Assembly (NCBI RefSeq): GCF_964340395.1
Contig: NC_135550.1
Location: forward strand, 4,438,601-4,502,600
Direction: 5' to 3'
From: Glandiceps talaboti
Lineage: Eukaryota > Hemichordata > Enteropneusta > Spengelidae
DNA: 64,000 nucleotides
Part shown: piece by piece, positions 24,903 to 36,749 of the stretch
Layout: every line of letters starts with the position of its first letter
How positions within the stretch are numbered: the first letter of the stretch is position 1
Notes under the pieces: generated by a model
Told to the model about the DNA's origin: nothing
The model's input: the letters and a program-made list of their open reading frames with translations, nothing else
The model's database searches: none
Made by a program: the position numbers and the translations under genes

Positions 24903-25196
24903 GTCCAAGAATTTGCTGCATACAGTACAGTATTTCCATTTGGATACAAACCAGATCCAGCAATGTTCCAGCTGATAATTGGAATCATGGAAATTATTGG
25001 TGGAGTTCCGATTTTGTGTGGTTCCGATAAATTTGACAAACTGAGTGAAGTGGTATTATTGGGGGTTATGGTATTGGCTACATCAATGTTTTGTCGACTC
25101 AATGCACCTATACCAAAGACAGCAGTACCAGCAGCTATCGGTTTAGGACTTATCTATCTACTTACACAAAACCAGGACAAACCAAAACTAGAATAA
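24903..25196 (+). CDS. TMEM35B-like membrane protein (DoxX-like family), last exon
   Basis: Acceptor TTTTTCCTTCGTCAG is followed by 97 codons and TAA. The reading opens VQEFAAYSTVFPFGYKPDPA, and FGYxPDPxxxQ is a signature of TMEM35B. Three hydrophobic segments follow: FQLIIGIMEIIGGVPIL, VVLLGVMVLATSMF and VPAAIGLGLIYLLT. Together with the segment in the previous exon this gives the four-helix layout of the family. The tail NQDKPKLE is short and charged. The relative TMEM35A (NACHO) is a chaperone for nicotinic acetylcholine receptors in the endoplasmic reticulum; the role of TMEM35B is not well defined, so no function is claimed. AATAAA at 25192-25197 overlaps the stop codon. The 31-bp minisatellite starts 75 bp downstream. 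Confidence 0.85.
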   Translation, partial: VQEFAAYSTVFPFGYKPDPAMFQLIIGIMEIIGGVPILCGSDKFDKLSEVVLLGVMVLATSMFCRLNAPIPKTAVPAAIGLGLIYLLTQNQDKPKLE

Positions 25197-25271
25197 ATCA
25201 TTTCCTAGGTCCTTCCTTTCCAAGGATTTTTTGACAGTGAAGTAAAGTTGAGAAACTGTATTTGTTGCTGG

Positions 25272-28200
25272 CAAAGATTGGTTGTATAGTGTGTAGTCAT
25301 AACAGAGATTGGTTGGATAGTGTGTAGTCATAACAAAGATTGGTTGTATGGTGTGTAGTCATAACAAAGATTGGTTGGATAGTGTGTAGTCATAACAAAG
25401 ATTGGTGGTATAGTGTGTAGTCATAACAAAGATTGGTTGAAAAGTGTGTAGTCATAACAAAGATTGGTTGTATAGTGTGTAGTCATAAAGATTGGTTGTA
25501 TAGTGTGTAGTCATAACAGAGATTGGTTGGATAGTGTGTAGTCATAACAAAGATTGGTTGTATGGTGGTAGTCATAACAAAGATTGGTTGTATAGTGTGT
25601 AGTCATAACAAAGATTGGTTGTATAGTGTGTAGTCATAACAAAGATTGGTTGGATAGTGTGTAGTCATAACAGAGATTGGTTGGATAGTGTGTAGTCATA
25701 ACAAAGATTGGTTGGATAGTGTGTAGTCATAACAAAGATTGGTTGTATGGTGTGTAGTCATAACAAAGATTGGTTGTATAGTGTGTAGTCATAACAAAGA
25801 TTGGTTGTATAGTGTGTAGTCATAACAAAGATTGGTTGTATAGTGTGTAGTCATAACAAAGATTGGTTGTATAGTGTGTAGTCATAACAAAGATTGGTTG
25901 GATAGTGTGTAGTCATAACAAAGATTGGTTGTATGGTGTGTAGTCATAACAAAGATTGGTTGTATAGTGTGTAGTCATAACAGAGATTGGTTGGATACTG
26001 TGTAGTCATAACAAAGATTGGTTGGATAGTGTGTAGTCATAACAGAGATTGTTTGGATACTGTGTAGTCATAACAAAGATTGGTTGGATAGTGTACGTGT
26101 AGTCATAACAAATATTGGTTGTATACTGTGTAGTCATAACAAAGATTGGTTGGATAGTGTGTAGTCATAACAGAGATTGGTTGGATAGTGTGTAGTCATA
26201 ACAAAGATTGGTTGGATAATGTGTAGTCATAACAAAGATTGGTTGTATAGTGTGTAGTCATAACAAAGATTGGTTGGATAGTGTATAGTCATAACAAAGA
26301 TTGGTTGTATAGTGTGTAGTCATAACAAAGATTGGTTGAAAAGTGTGTAGTCATAACAAAGATTGGTTGTATAGTGTGTAGTCATAACAAAGATTGGTTG
26401 TATGGTGTGTAGTCATAACAAAGATTGGTTGTATAGTGTGTAGTCATAACAAAGATTGGTTGTATAGTGTGTAGTCATAACAGAGATTGGTTGAATACTG
26501 TGTAGTCATAACAAAGATTGGTTGTATAGTGTGTAGTCATAACAAAGATTGGTTGGATAGTGTGTAGTCATAACAAAGATTGGTTGGATAGTGTGTAGTC
26601 ATAACAAAGATTGGTTGGATAGTGTGTAGTCATAACAAAGATTGGTTGGATAGTGTGTAGTCATAACAAAGATTGGTTGGATAGTGTGTAGTCATAACAA
26701 AGATTGGTTGGATAGTGTGTAGTCATAACAAATATTGGTTGTATAGTGTGTAGTCATAACAAAGATTGGTTGTATAGTGTGTAGTCATAACAAAGATTGG
26801 TTGTATAGTGTGTAGTCATAACAAAGATTGGTTGGATAGTGTGTAGTCATAACAAAGATTGGTTGTATATAGTGTAGTCATAACAAATATTGGTTGTATA
26901 GTGTATAGTCATAACAAAGATTGGTTGGATAGTGTGTAGTCATAACAAAGATTGGTTGTATAGTGTGTAGTCATAACAAAGATTGGTTGTATAGTGTGTA
27001 GTCATAACAAAGATTGGTTGTATGGTGTGTAGTCATAACAGAGATTGGTTGGATAGTGTGTAGTCATAACAGAGATTGGTTGGATAGTGTGTAGTCATAA
27101 CAAAGATTGGTTGGATAGTGTGTAGTCATAACAAAGATTGGTTGTATGGTGTGTAGTCATAACAAAGATTGGTTGTATAGTGTGTAGTCATAACAAAGAT
27201 TGGTTGTATGGTGTGTAGTCATAACAAAGATTGGTTGGATAGTGTGTAGTCATAACAGAGATTGGTTGGATAGTGTGTAGTCATAACAAAGATTGGTTGG
27301 ATAGTGTGTAGTCATAACAAAGATTGGTTGTATAGTGTGTAGTCATAACAAAGATTGGTTGTATAGTGTGTAGTCATAACAGAGATTGGTTGGATACTGT
27401 GTAGTCATAACAAAGATTGGTTGGATAGTGTGTAGTCATAACAGAGATTGTTTGGATACTGTGTAGTCATAACAAAGATTGGTTGGATAGTGTACGTGTA
27501 GTCATAACAAATATTGGTTGTATACTGTGTAGTCATAACAAAGATTGGTTGGATAGTGTGTAGTCATAACAGAGATTGGTTGGATAGTGTGTAGTCATAA
27601 CAAAGATTGGTTGGATAATGTGTAGTCATAACAAAGATTGGTTGTATAGTGTGTAGTCATAACAAAGATTGGTTGTATAGTGTGTAGTCATAACAAAGAT
27701 TGGTTGGATAGTGTGTAGTCATAACAAAGATTGGTTGTATAGTGTGTAGTCATAACAAAGATTGGTGGTATAGTGTGTAGTCATAACAAAGATTGGTTGT
27801 ATAGTGTGTAGTCATAACAAAGATTGGTTGTATAGTGTGTAGTCATAACAAAGATTGGTTGGATAGTGTGTAGTCATAACAAAGATTGGTTGTATGGTGT
27901 GTAGTCATAACAAAGATTGGTTGTATAGTGTGTAGTCATAACAGAGATTGGTTGGATACTGTGTAGTCATAACAAAGATTGGTTGGATAGTGTGTAGTCA
28001 TAACAGAGATTGTTTGGATACTGTGTAGTCATAACAAAGATTGGTTGGATAGTGTACGTGTAGTCATAACAAATATTGGTTGTATACTGTGTAGTCATAA
28101 CAAAGATTGGTTGGATAGTGTGTAGTCATAACAGAGATTGGTTGGATAGTGTGTAGTCATAACAAAGATTGGTTGGATAATGTGTAGTCATAACAAAGAT

Positions 28201-28815
28201 TGGTTGTATAGTGTGTAGTCATAACAAAGATTGGTTGTATAGTGTGTAGTCATAACAAAGATTGGTTGTATAGTGTGTAGTCATAACAAAGATTGGTTGT
28301 ATAGTGTGTAGTCATAACAGAGATTGGTTGGATACTGTGTAGTCATAACAAAGATTGGTTGTATAGTGTGTAGTCATAACAAAGATTGGTTGGATAGTGT
28401 GTAGTCATAACAAAGATTGGTTGGATAGTGTGTAGTCATAACAAAGATTGGTTGGATAGTGTGTAGTCATAACAAAGATTGGTTGGATAGTGTGTAGTCA
28501 TAACAAAGATTGGTTGGATAGTGTGTAGTCATAACAAATATTGGTTGTATAGTGTGTAGTCATAACAAAGATTGGTTGTATAGTGTGTAGTCATAACAAA
28601 GATTGGTTGGATACTGTGTAGTCATAACAAAGATTGGTTGGATAGTGTACGTGTAGTCATAACAAATATTGGTTGGATAGTGTGTAGTCATAACAAAGAT
28701 TGGTTGGATAGTGTGTAGTCATAACAAAGATTGGTTGGATAGTGTGTAGTCATAACAAATATTGGTTGGATAGTGTGTAGTCATAACAAAGATTGTTTGG
28801 ATAGTGTGTAGTCAT
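25272..28815 (+). repeat. 31-bp minisatellite, about 114 units
   Basis: The unit is ATTGGTTGTATAGTGTG followed by TAGTCATAACAAAG (31 bp), with recurring variants: GGATAG for GTATAG, CAGAG for CAAAG, AATATT for AGATT, and ACTGTG for AGTGTG. A rare variant with a 4-bp insertion (GTGTACGTGT) occurs at 26091, 27490, 28052 and 28645. The distances are 1399, 562 and 593 bp, each a multiple of 31 plus 4. Blocks of the same variant order around the first three show that whole multi-unit segments were copied. Stops occur in all frames. It follows the TMEM35B-like stop codon closely. Confidence 0.97.
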
Positions 28816-30059
28816 GGCAGGAGGGTTTAAATCTAATTTATGGTAATATTTTAAGTTTTGTATGCACTTTTACCACTCTGTGCTCAAAGTACTTTACTTG
28901 CATGGATCTACATTGTGGGAAAAACATAGTGCCTCAGTCATGTTACTGAGGTTTTAAACCAAAATTATGGTATAATATATGGGAAACTGTGGCAGTTTTA
29001 CCAGATTCATCTATTTCTGTTACCGAGGTTCCCAGATTTAGCAAAACACTGGTTAACATTGTCCCTTTATACAAATGTAAATTCTCAACTCCCTCAGGAG
29101 TATACAATCCATTGCAGGGTCTATGAGTACAATAGGATACTTTAAAAGTATTCACATTGCAACCTCTATCCTACCAGGTCCTCCAACTATATTGTGACAG
29201 CTGGATTGACTGGGTCACAATAGTGGTTCAAATTGTGACAATGAATTTTAGAGACATTCAGAAACAATTGGAAGCAATGAGATTGAAAGTGGCAACCTTG
29301 AAATTCAAAGTCAGCCACTCTAATCATCTGACATCCATGACTCCATTTATAAATGACTTAATCAGAAGTACTTGTCATGGTTCCCATTTTCAAAAATTAT
29401 GGTTTTAATATCTTTTTGCAATAAAGGTCTATTTTCATAGAGAGAATATTTTTTATGTACAGTGTGATAATATAGAAATGTTGATCAATATACAGGGTTT
29501 CACTAAGAGTAGTATGCACAACAGAAAATTGCGAGAATGGCACCTGACTCACCGAAACTCTGACCAACTGTGAATACCACAGTGTCTTTGTGTGAGCTAC
29601 CTCGTTAGGTGATCCCCACACTTAAATAGATTAAAATGCAACAACTGTACGTCAATTATTTTGTGCCAATGAAACATAGCATTCTGTTTAAAATTTTTGT
29701 TGAGCCAGACAAGTCTATTTCAAGTTTACTAGATTCTCTAAATGACTTGTATTGATGAATAGCATAGTGTACTAATTCATGTATGTACATATTTCTAATA
29801 TCAAACCCAATGTGTACCTTCTTCAATTCTGACAAGGTTTAGAGAAAATATACGAATAGACCATTTTCATTTTTTTGAGAGAATGTCTACTGCACAGATA
29901 AAATCCACATGCCTGTGACAGGATTGACCTGTTGCTGGTATGTAACAGGTGTAAAACTAGGCTTCTGCTAAAAAAATTGCACTTTGACTTGATAATTTTA
30001 ATGGGGGAGTTAGAATTTGATGAGATGTAGTGAGACAGATATGAGAGAAAGAGACAGAC
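28816..30059. other. Non-coding stretch with a dispersed repeat at ~28870-29200
   Basis: About 29125-29200 (TATTCACATTGCAACC, CTATCCTACCAGGTCC) is similar to the reverse complement of ~36520-36600, and nearby blocks with TGAGGT and TGTGCTCAAAGTAC are shared in inverse order with ~36640-36710. This marks an interspersed repeat with copies in opposite orientation. No gene is supported. Confidence 0.45.
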
Positions 30060-30070
30060 GAGAGACAGAC

Positions 30071-30120
<50 letters not shown>

Positions 30121-30123
30121 TAG
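30060..30123. repeat. (GACA)n microsatellite
   Basis: Pure GACA run; the Cys-Leu-Ser-Val frames on the minus strand are artefacts. Confidence 0.95.
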
Positions 30124-30516
30124 ATGTTTGGCAAGGCAGATTGGTTGGTCGGTTGGTAGTCTTGTAACAGTCATCATTTGACAGTATTGTAATTCCATAC
30201 ATGTACAGTTATTACATTTGTGTAAATATATTGAAGAAAACCTTGCTATGACGTATTACCATGCTATTGGAATTTATTTAACAACATGTTGCAATGCCAT
30301 TTGAAATACAACTTTTTTATTAAAAAAAACAAACAACAACAACAAAAAACAACAAAAAATATATTTTGACTTTCAATTATATATAATCCTTTAAAAAAAT
30401 TCTGGTTTGACGAAAAATAAAACAATATTCTCAAATAAATGCAAACTTATTTCAATTAAAATAATGTGAACATGGAATAAAAGTACATAAACTGTTAAAA
30501 TTAGTTTGTAAGTACG

Positions 30517-30578
30517 AAAAATATAAAATACTATAGCAAAAATAAAAAAAATACTTTTGGCCTGAACGGCTTCCCATA
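30517..30578 (+). repeat. Dispersed repeat, copy 2 (copy 1 at 1009-1068)
   Basis: Ends in TTTTGGCCTGAACGGCTTCC, the same as copy 1. TGAACGGCTT(C/G)CCATA is then repeated once in tandem. Confidence 0.6.
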
Positions 30579-30647
30579 TGAACGGCTTGCCATACATACC
30601 TGTGTTTCTGTTGCTTTTATCTTTTGCCTTGGCGAATCTTCACTTAC

Positions 30648-30745
30648 CAGGGAGCGACAAACGAATTCCTCTAAGTCTAAAACTTGTTTCAGCAGCCGTT
30701 AGAAGATCCTGGGGTACCAAACTCGTGCAAACTTCATTATACACT
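30648..30745 (-). CDS. Possible isolated exon on the minus strand
   Basis: Minus strand: acceptor GTTTGACCTAG, then one base, then 32 codons reading VYNEVCTSLVPQDLLTAAET and SFRLRGIRLSLP, then one base and the strong donor GTAAGTG. Composition looks coding and both ends are phase 1. However, a stop lies just upstream in frame, no partner exon was found, and the adjoining 30517-30578 repeat raises the possibility of a mobile-element fragment. No family is recognised. Confidence 0.3.
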
Positions 30746-31576
30746 CTAGGTCAAACCACTCTTTAACTTTCAACTATTGGTATTTTGGTGAAGGACATGG
30801 TTTTATCCTTGATGCTAACAATTTACGCAGCATTTCACGTGTCTGGTAGCTACATATCACGACTTATATCTTTCAATTGACGATTGAGTGTCCATGGGCG
30901 CCATTATTTACGTATACAGGAGTGTGTTGTTGGTATTCACATCATCTAAAATGACCCATATATTGATATCTTTAATGACTAACGATGATATTATAATTAT
31001 AATGTCGCACAATACATAAACAATATGTTCAGACATCATCACCTCTAGATAATACTCATAGGATTCATTTAATGCATTAGTATGTTTCAATCTATAATAT
31101 ATTATTATTATTTATTATTTTACTTGTTTATTTCTTTAAAATTATTATTACTTTTTTATTTTTATATTTTTACTTTATACTTTACATTTCTTTTATTTCT
31201 CTTATTTCGGCTGTGCTTTATACTCTAGTAGTAATTCCTCTGCGAATTATTGTGTTCGAATAAATATACATACAATTTATTTTCTTTGATGTAGATAACA
31301 TCTCGCGAAGTGAACTTGAAATAGCATAAATGAACTCTGACCGTATGCAAATATTAGGTCATATGTCAGCACTGTCCCTGCAAGCGCTCAGACCCCACGA
31401 GTATAGTACGCGTCAGAACAGTACAATGTAGAATGTTCTGTTTGCATGTATATGTCGGACTCGACTACGGATGTGGCGGTGGATGAGGTGATACGGGTAT
31501 TCTGAGTTGTCGTTACGAGCTCATTGCACATGCTGGAAACGACGTATAACCCACGATCTGAGGATTTGAGTGCAAA
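30746..31576 (+). promoter_or_regulatory. Upstream region of the 31.58 kb gene (candidate promoter / 5' UTR)
   Basis: The last ~260 bp before the ATG at 31577 are distinctly richer in G+C and CpG (CGCG, ACGAG, CGACTACGG, GTCGTTACGAG) than the AT-rich block at 31090-31300. That is the usual composition of an invertebrate gene start. No TATA box at a fixed distance was identified, so the transcription start is unknown. Confidence 0.35.
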
Positions 31577-31913
31577 ATGGGTGACTGCCATCAAGCCGAA
31601 GCATGTGGCCCTCAACGACAGCATCTGGTATTTCCACCATTCTCCGAATGGGGCACCGAACACTTAGAAACATTGAACTTTAAATTGTTGCCGTTCAGTT
31701 TTCCCGTGGCATACAATGATATGCATTTCATCCATGGTATTATATGTAAGTGGTTAACTTCGGATAAGTCAGAACTTCGCCGACTGTTGTCTCTGCATAC
31801 GTGTGAAGACAACTCACTTAATGTAAACAACACATTGCTAAATGCAGGATTTGTCGGCGCAGCCGCTGGAAAAGAACAGGGGGTACCTGCCACAGTGTCA
31901 GGTACAATCGCAA
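31577..31913 (+). CDS. Unrecognised 333-residue protein, exon 1 (start)
   Basis: ATG in good context (AAAATGG) opens 112 codons plus one base, ending at donor AAGTGAGT. Text: MGDCHQAEACGPQRQ at the start, HGIICKWLTSDKSELRRLL in the middle and GFVGAAAGKEQGVPATV near the end. The one leftover base joins the two bases that open exon 2 to make Lys. The six exons (31577-31913, 33966-34072, 36010-36182, 36750-36867, 37453-37597, 38663-38784) total 1002 bp, exactly 334 codons including TGA, with every phase matching. There is no signal peptide, membrane helix or known catalytic motif. I do not recognise the family. The start could be further upstream if an earlier coding exon exists. Confidence 0.65.
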
Positions 31914-32009
31914 GTGAGTTTACTAGTACCGGTCGGTTCAAAACGCAGGTACAGCCAGGCCAGGTCAGACCAGGCCAGGTCAGGTATCGACTGATTTAAA
32001 AAAAAAAAT

Positions 32010-32480
32010 ATTCACATTCACTTCAGATCCAAAGATGTAAATCCATCATTATATTTGGTGTACATTTTCGATCAATTGTCAGGTTATTTTTTGTCAGCAA
32101 TTAGCCATCAGTTATCTTTGCTTTCAAAATCACCACACAATTAGTGTCTTCGGTTCTGGGAATTACATTTTTCAGTCGACTTTCCTACTCGTTCTTGTAC
32201 ATACTGGGTGAATTCAAGAGTAAAAATGTTTTGCCAACTGCAGACACTGCGTCATCCCCAAAGATAGATAACAATCTAGCAGGTGACTCTGTTTCACGAC
32301 TGGAAAGAGTTCAAAGTATTTATCATAGACGTTTTCAACAGAATGTGAACATATTCGAGTACTTACATTGTTTTAATTAGCATTTATAAAAGAAACAGTG
32401 AAATTTGTCATGAAAACCAATATGTATTATAAATAAAAACATGATGGATCTTTGGATACAAATGTGAATGTGAATACATG
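32010..32480. repeat. Inverted-repeat element in intron 1 of the 333-residue gene
   Basis: TATTCACATTCACTTCAG..ATCCAAAGATG at ~32010-32050 is mirrored by CATGATGGATCTTTGGATAC..ATGTGAATGTGAATA at ~32440-32478. The interior contains an open frame (32144-32380) with a Ser/Leu-rich product that has no ATG context or splice support, so it is treated as element interior. Confidence 0.65.
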
Positions 32481-33965
32481 ATGTTTGTATGAAGTGTAAT
32501 CCCTAGCTCCCCCAGAAAAATATAGTTTTCATCCCCACTCCTCCACACAAGTTGTAACAGCAGCCTCAGACCTCCACCTCAATACTACTAGTACTACTGG
32601 GGGTTGGGGGTTTAGAATTCTGGAAACACTGATACAGGAAATCAGATTCACATATTTGTTTACACAAGAAGAAGAAGAGTCTTGACTTTGGTAAATATCT
32701 TAGAACGTTATAATGTAACACAGATGGAGAGCAATAATGTGTTACAATGTTTAAATTGTACAAAACTACTTGTACGTATCATAATTAAAATGATGTAGGC
32801 TTGGTACGTGTTTCTCTCATGGGATGTACATTACGTTTCTGAAACAGAGCTTAGACATATTTCAACTCTAGACTAACTATAGACACAATAAATACAGCAG
32901 GATCCTTTACCCAATTACATTGAAAACATTGCCATTCTTTTATTAAGCAGTATTAAAAACAGGCTTCTAAAGAAAACATTGCACACGGAGTTGATGATTT
33001 TAATTTTATGGATTCAATTGCGGATTTTCTAACTGATAATCATATCAACTTGACTACTTTTACATCCTTTTACATGGATGGACGACACCTATGTAATTGT
33101 TCTTTTGCATTAGAAGTTGTCTGAGTGCTTGTAAAAAATGTCATTTTACATGCGTGAAACACCAAACCAACATCATTTTAGCTGTATCTGGGGTCACATA
33201 CAAGGACTGCATGTGTTTGACACTTTTATTTTGTTGTTCCGAGAATGATTGTCTTCTTACTATACATGTACAGTGATCACTCTCAAACTGCAAAATTGGA
33301 AATAAACAACATATATGAAGGAAATGGATTGTAAATAAAGAATTCAAGTTGTATTTCTAAATCTGTGCTGAACAGTACCTTAAGATGAATCCCATCAAAA
33401 CATGCCAGCTAGGACATTAACTAAGATTAGTAAACAACTGAAATTTTATGTCCTAATTTATTTTTCCTCCATAGTGAAAAAGCTAAAATTCTGACTCTAT
33501 TTGATACAAACTTGTAGAAACCAGCAAAACTGCACATTCTACAGCATTGCAATTTCTTGCTACATTTTTTCTAAATGAAATAAATTAAACGATTTAGTAC
33601 ATATACTAGTATGTACTGCAATGTAGATGCAGTCACATGTGCTCCAATGTTTTGATATCTGCATTTGTTGTCTGCATCATCCATGATAGCAGGTCATTTT
33701 ATATAGACAAACTGTCTGTCATAATTAAGAAACTCGTGAATTCATTCAATCTTGCTCTATATTTAAAGTGAAGCATGTGCAGTTTCTTATTGGTTTCTGC
33801 CTGAATGTATGAGAGTTTCAGAGCCAGTGAATGGTAATGTGAAACAGACAGTAGATTGTCTATGTCACTTTAAAATGATACATTTTACTTGCTGTATTCT
33901 ATATGCTATCAATTATATTTACCAGTTTTTACATTTGAATATCTGGTTGTGTGATTTTCTTCCAG

Positions 33966-34072
33966 AAAAACTAGAAGTAAATGAAGACTCTTTCCTTCAG
34001 CTCCTAACTTCATTTGATGGAAAATACAACGTACAAACAGATGACTCTAAGGTGCTCTTGAAGGCAGCTGTT
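33966..34072 (+). CDS. Unrecognised 333-residue protein, exon 2
   Basis: A 107-bp exon follows acceptor TGTGATTTTCTTCCAG and ends at donor GTAAGTACA in phase 0. It reads KLEVNEDSFLQLLTSFDGKY then NVQTDDSKVLLKAAV. Hydrophobic residues recur every three to four positions, as in amphipathic helices. Intron 1 (2.05 kb) holds a foldback element at 32010-32480. Confidence 0.75.
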
Positions 34073-34232
34073 GTAAGTACACTAAAACATGCTAAACATT
34101 CACAACATGTACATGTCAAATGTAAAATAATATGTGTCCATTCACAGTAGATGGTTTAAATCAGAGCCAGGATAGGGAGTTTTCTCCTATTCTTTTACCT
34201 AACTTACCTAACTTACCTAACCCAACTCCCCA

Positions 34233-34470
34233 AGTTACAACAAGTAACACTGAAGTAAAGCACTTTCTCTATGTGCTACACTCATTTATAGCATTCATAT
34301 CAAGTATAAAAGTATACTGTTTCCATTGGTTTATTTACCAGCCCAGGATGTGGCCATTCTAATGTGGACAATTAGCAAATGAAACAGTATACTTTTACAC
34401 TTGATATGGATGCTATAAATGATTGTGGTACATACAGAAAATGCTTTACTTTGGTGTTATGAGATGAATA
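34233..34470. repeat. Long hairpin (MITE-like) in intron 2 of the 333-residue gene
   Basis: The left arm 34236-34328 and the right arm 34375-34470 are inverted copies at roughly 90% by eye. CAAGT(A/G)TAAAAGTATACTG and TGAAGTAAAGCA blocks pair with their complements. The loop is about 45 bp. Confidence 0.8.
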
Positions 34471-36009
34471 TCAGACTCAAAATTAGTTTGTTTTACATCC
34501 AAACTTGATTCAAAACAACCACTTGGCCATAGATGTTATGTTAGTGAGCATCCAATTGAGTTTCTTAATTCTGTGATTATTAACTACACAGCAGTACCTC
34601 AGGCATTGACTTTCACCTCTTAGAGATAATCATTGATTGCAGCAGGTACCCCTTAATTTGTGTTAATGTCTTTCATTACTCCAGTTGAAGTAGTCTGTAA
34701 GGTACATCTTGATGGATGCCGTCACACATCAGCAACCCCTTTCAGATAGAGCAGGCCAGTGCAGTGAGGGTGGAGCGACATGACATACCTTACATACAAG
34801 TAACAATCTATAGTTGAAGTTAATGTCAGTGAAACTATAGGATGTTAAATGGTTTCCTCACAGACCTCAACAGTGTGCCCTCTAAGCTAATTTTATGCAC
34901 CACTGACTCTCTTACCATGTGGTGACTCACAAGAAATGTCAGTTTTTATCATTTTGACTCACAACAACAAAATTTGGCTATCATTAAAGGGCACACAGGA
35001 CCACAACATACCGGTATCCAAGTATGTGATATATAAATGTTAGTGCCAAGTTGGTAATTTCCCTGTATCTAAGGAATACCTAATATTGCCTGATATGCTA
35101 ATGATGTGTGTTTTCAATGAATCAACAATCAACCTTACAGTTAATCATTGAGGTAGCTGTTGTTTCTTTGTTTATGAAGCCATATGGAAACCAAACTGTA
35201 GGCAAAATCAGACATACACAACTTAGAACTGTTGTTGCAACATCTTGATATAATAAGCTGTCAATCAATGGGCATTCATACACTCACAGTAGGCGACATC
35301 TCTGATAGCGAGTTTTCCTCATGTGATGGCTCATTCAACCTCATGATGTAACAAAGAATTCAAAGTTGGAACAGTTGCGGGGCAAAGTGCTAGATCTAGC
35401 ACTTCGCCACTTTTTGACAAAAAAAAAAGTGCTAGATCTAGCACTTTATCAAAAAGTGGTGAAGTGCTAGATCTAGCACTTCAACAAAGAGTGCCAAAGT
35501 GTGGCAAAGTGCTAGGTCATCGGTAAATATGTCATGTTATAACTTATACCGGTAATGAACATGTTATTACTCTCAGTGTAAAATGTTACTTCCCATGTTT
35601 AACGACCTTAGAGTTTGATTTTCCGTATCATTCACATGTTTACAGTATTTACACACACAGGAGGGTTGCATCTCTGATAATAAGGTTTCCTCAAGGGATG
35701 GCTCATTCAACCTCATTCACATGTTTACACACACAGTAGGGTTACATCTCTGACAGAAAGTTTTCCTCAAGTGATGACTCATTCAACCTCATTGAGTGTA
35801 TATCTTACATATAGAGTGATTATACCACATAGCCAAGGCACAGCTATCACCAATTTGTGTAATCTATCATGTTACAATAGTTGTTTGGGTGTGTCTGTCT
35901 TAGTTTACCTATAGCTTGTTTTCCGTAGTTCTAACAAATGTTGCCCACAGTTGAAGTTAGCTTGCTGGCACAGTATATGCACACGTGTATTGTTATCAAT
36001 ATTTTATAG
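34471..36009. other. Remainder of intron 2 of the 333-residue gene
   Basis: Non-coding. Besides the palindrome cluster at 35385-35481, two related blocks with TGTTTACA..CACACAG(T/G)AGGGTT.CATCTCTGA and CTCAAG(G/T)GATG(G/A)CTCATTCAACC lie at ~35636-35720 and ~35718-35800, with a third diverged copy at ~35280-35345. This is a small tandem duplication. Confidence 0.55.
35385..35481. repeat. Triplicated perfect 20-bp palindrome
   Basis: AAGTGCTAGATCTAGCACTT occurs at 35385-35404, 35427-35446 and 35462-35481. The segments between copies are themselves inverted: CGCCACTTTTTGA against TCAAAAAGTGGTG. A larger hairpin therefore encloses the small ones. A partial fourth copy, AAAGTGCTAGG, follows near 35505. 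Confidence 0.95.
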
Positions 36010-36182
36010 AAATATTGCGATGAAGAACAGTGTGATATAAGTCACATAGCTACAATTATTACATGGATCCAAGTCAGCAATGACTACACAAGGAGTATAT
36101 CCAGTGTAAATGTCTTGGATGATCTATTACATGCCATAATTATTTCTGCATCAAGTGAAGCTAGATGTGCAGTGTCTGTAAG
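36010..36182 (+). CDS. Unrecognised 333-residue protein, exon 3
   Basis: A 173-bp exon follows acceptor AATATTTTATAG and ends with consensus donor AG|GTAAGT in phase 2. It reads KYCDEEQCDISHIATIITWI, then QVSNDYTRSISSVNVLDDLL, then HAIIISASSEARCAVSV. The content is rich in Ile, Leu and Val and looks helical, like repeats in scaffold proteins, but no named repeat fits. Intron 2 contains the hairpin at 34233-34470 and the palindrome cluster at 35385-35481. Confidence 0.8.
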
Positions 36183-36749
36183 GTAAGTAACTCCAAGAAT
36201 TTTAGGCTAAGAAAAAAACAATAGATATTCTCACTCCAAGAATCTTGGAACAAGAGTTAATTACTGATAATGCTTTTCTTTTCTTACTGTTGTTTCAAGA
36301 ACAAATTCTGATGTTAAAATATGGAACACACATTTAACCAAATTGCATAAGAGCCTCTTATGTTTCCCCTATTTCATTGTATCACTCACAACGAATATTT
36401 TCTTGATACATGACTATTCAAGAAAGTAACTTGGTATTTTCAAGTCTCAGAAATGCAGTTTGTTTCTGAATGGTTGAAGTCCTAGGGCAAGATTTCAATG
36501 ACAATTGTGCCTCGGTCAACCCAACTGTATAATTTGGGACCTGGTAGGATAGTGGTTGTAATGTGAATGCTTTAATCATGTGTGCTTACAGAGGCTGTGA
36601 TGGATTAACTGTTTGTTCCCATGGTGTTGAGGAAGTATTAAGGGTCTTTGTGTAGTTGTAAGTCCATGTCTGAGGTAATAATTATTTGTGCTTTGAGCAC
36701 TGTGTCGGAAATTACTAAATAAAAACTTGCATTTGTATTACTGTTGTAG

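Noticed and set aside
31388-31663. Minus-strand 91-codon frame overlapping the start of the 333-residue gene
   Set aside because: It is antisense to exon 1, lacks splice partners, and the plus-strand frame is supported by six phase-matched exons.
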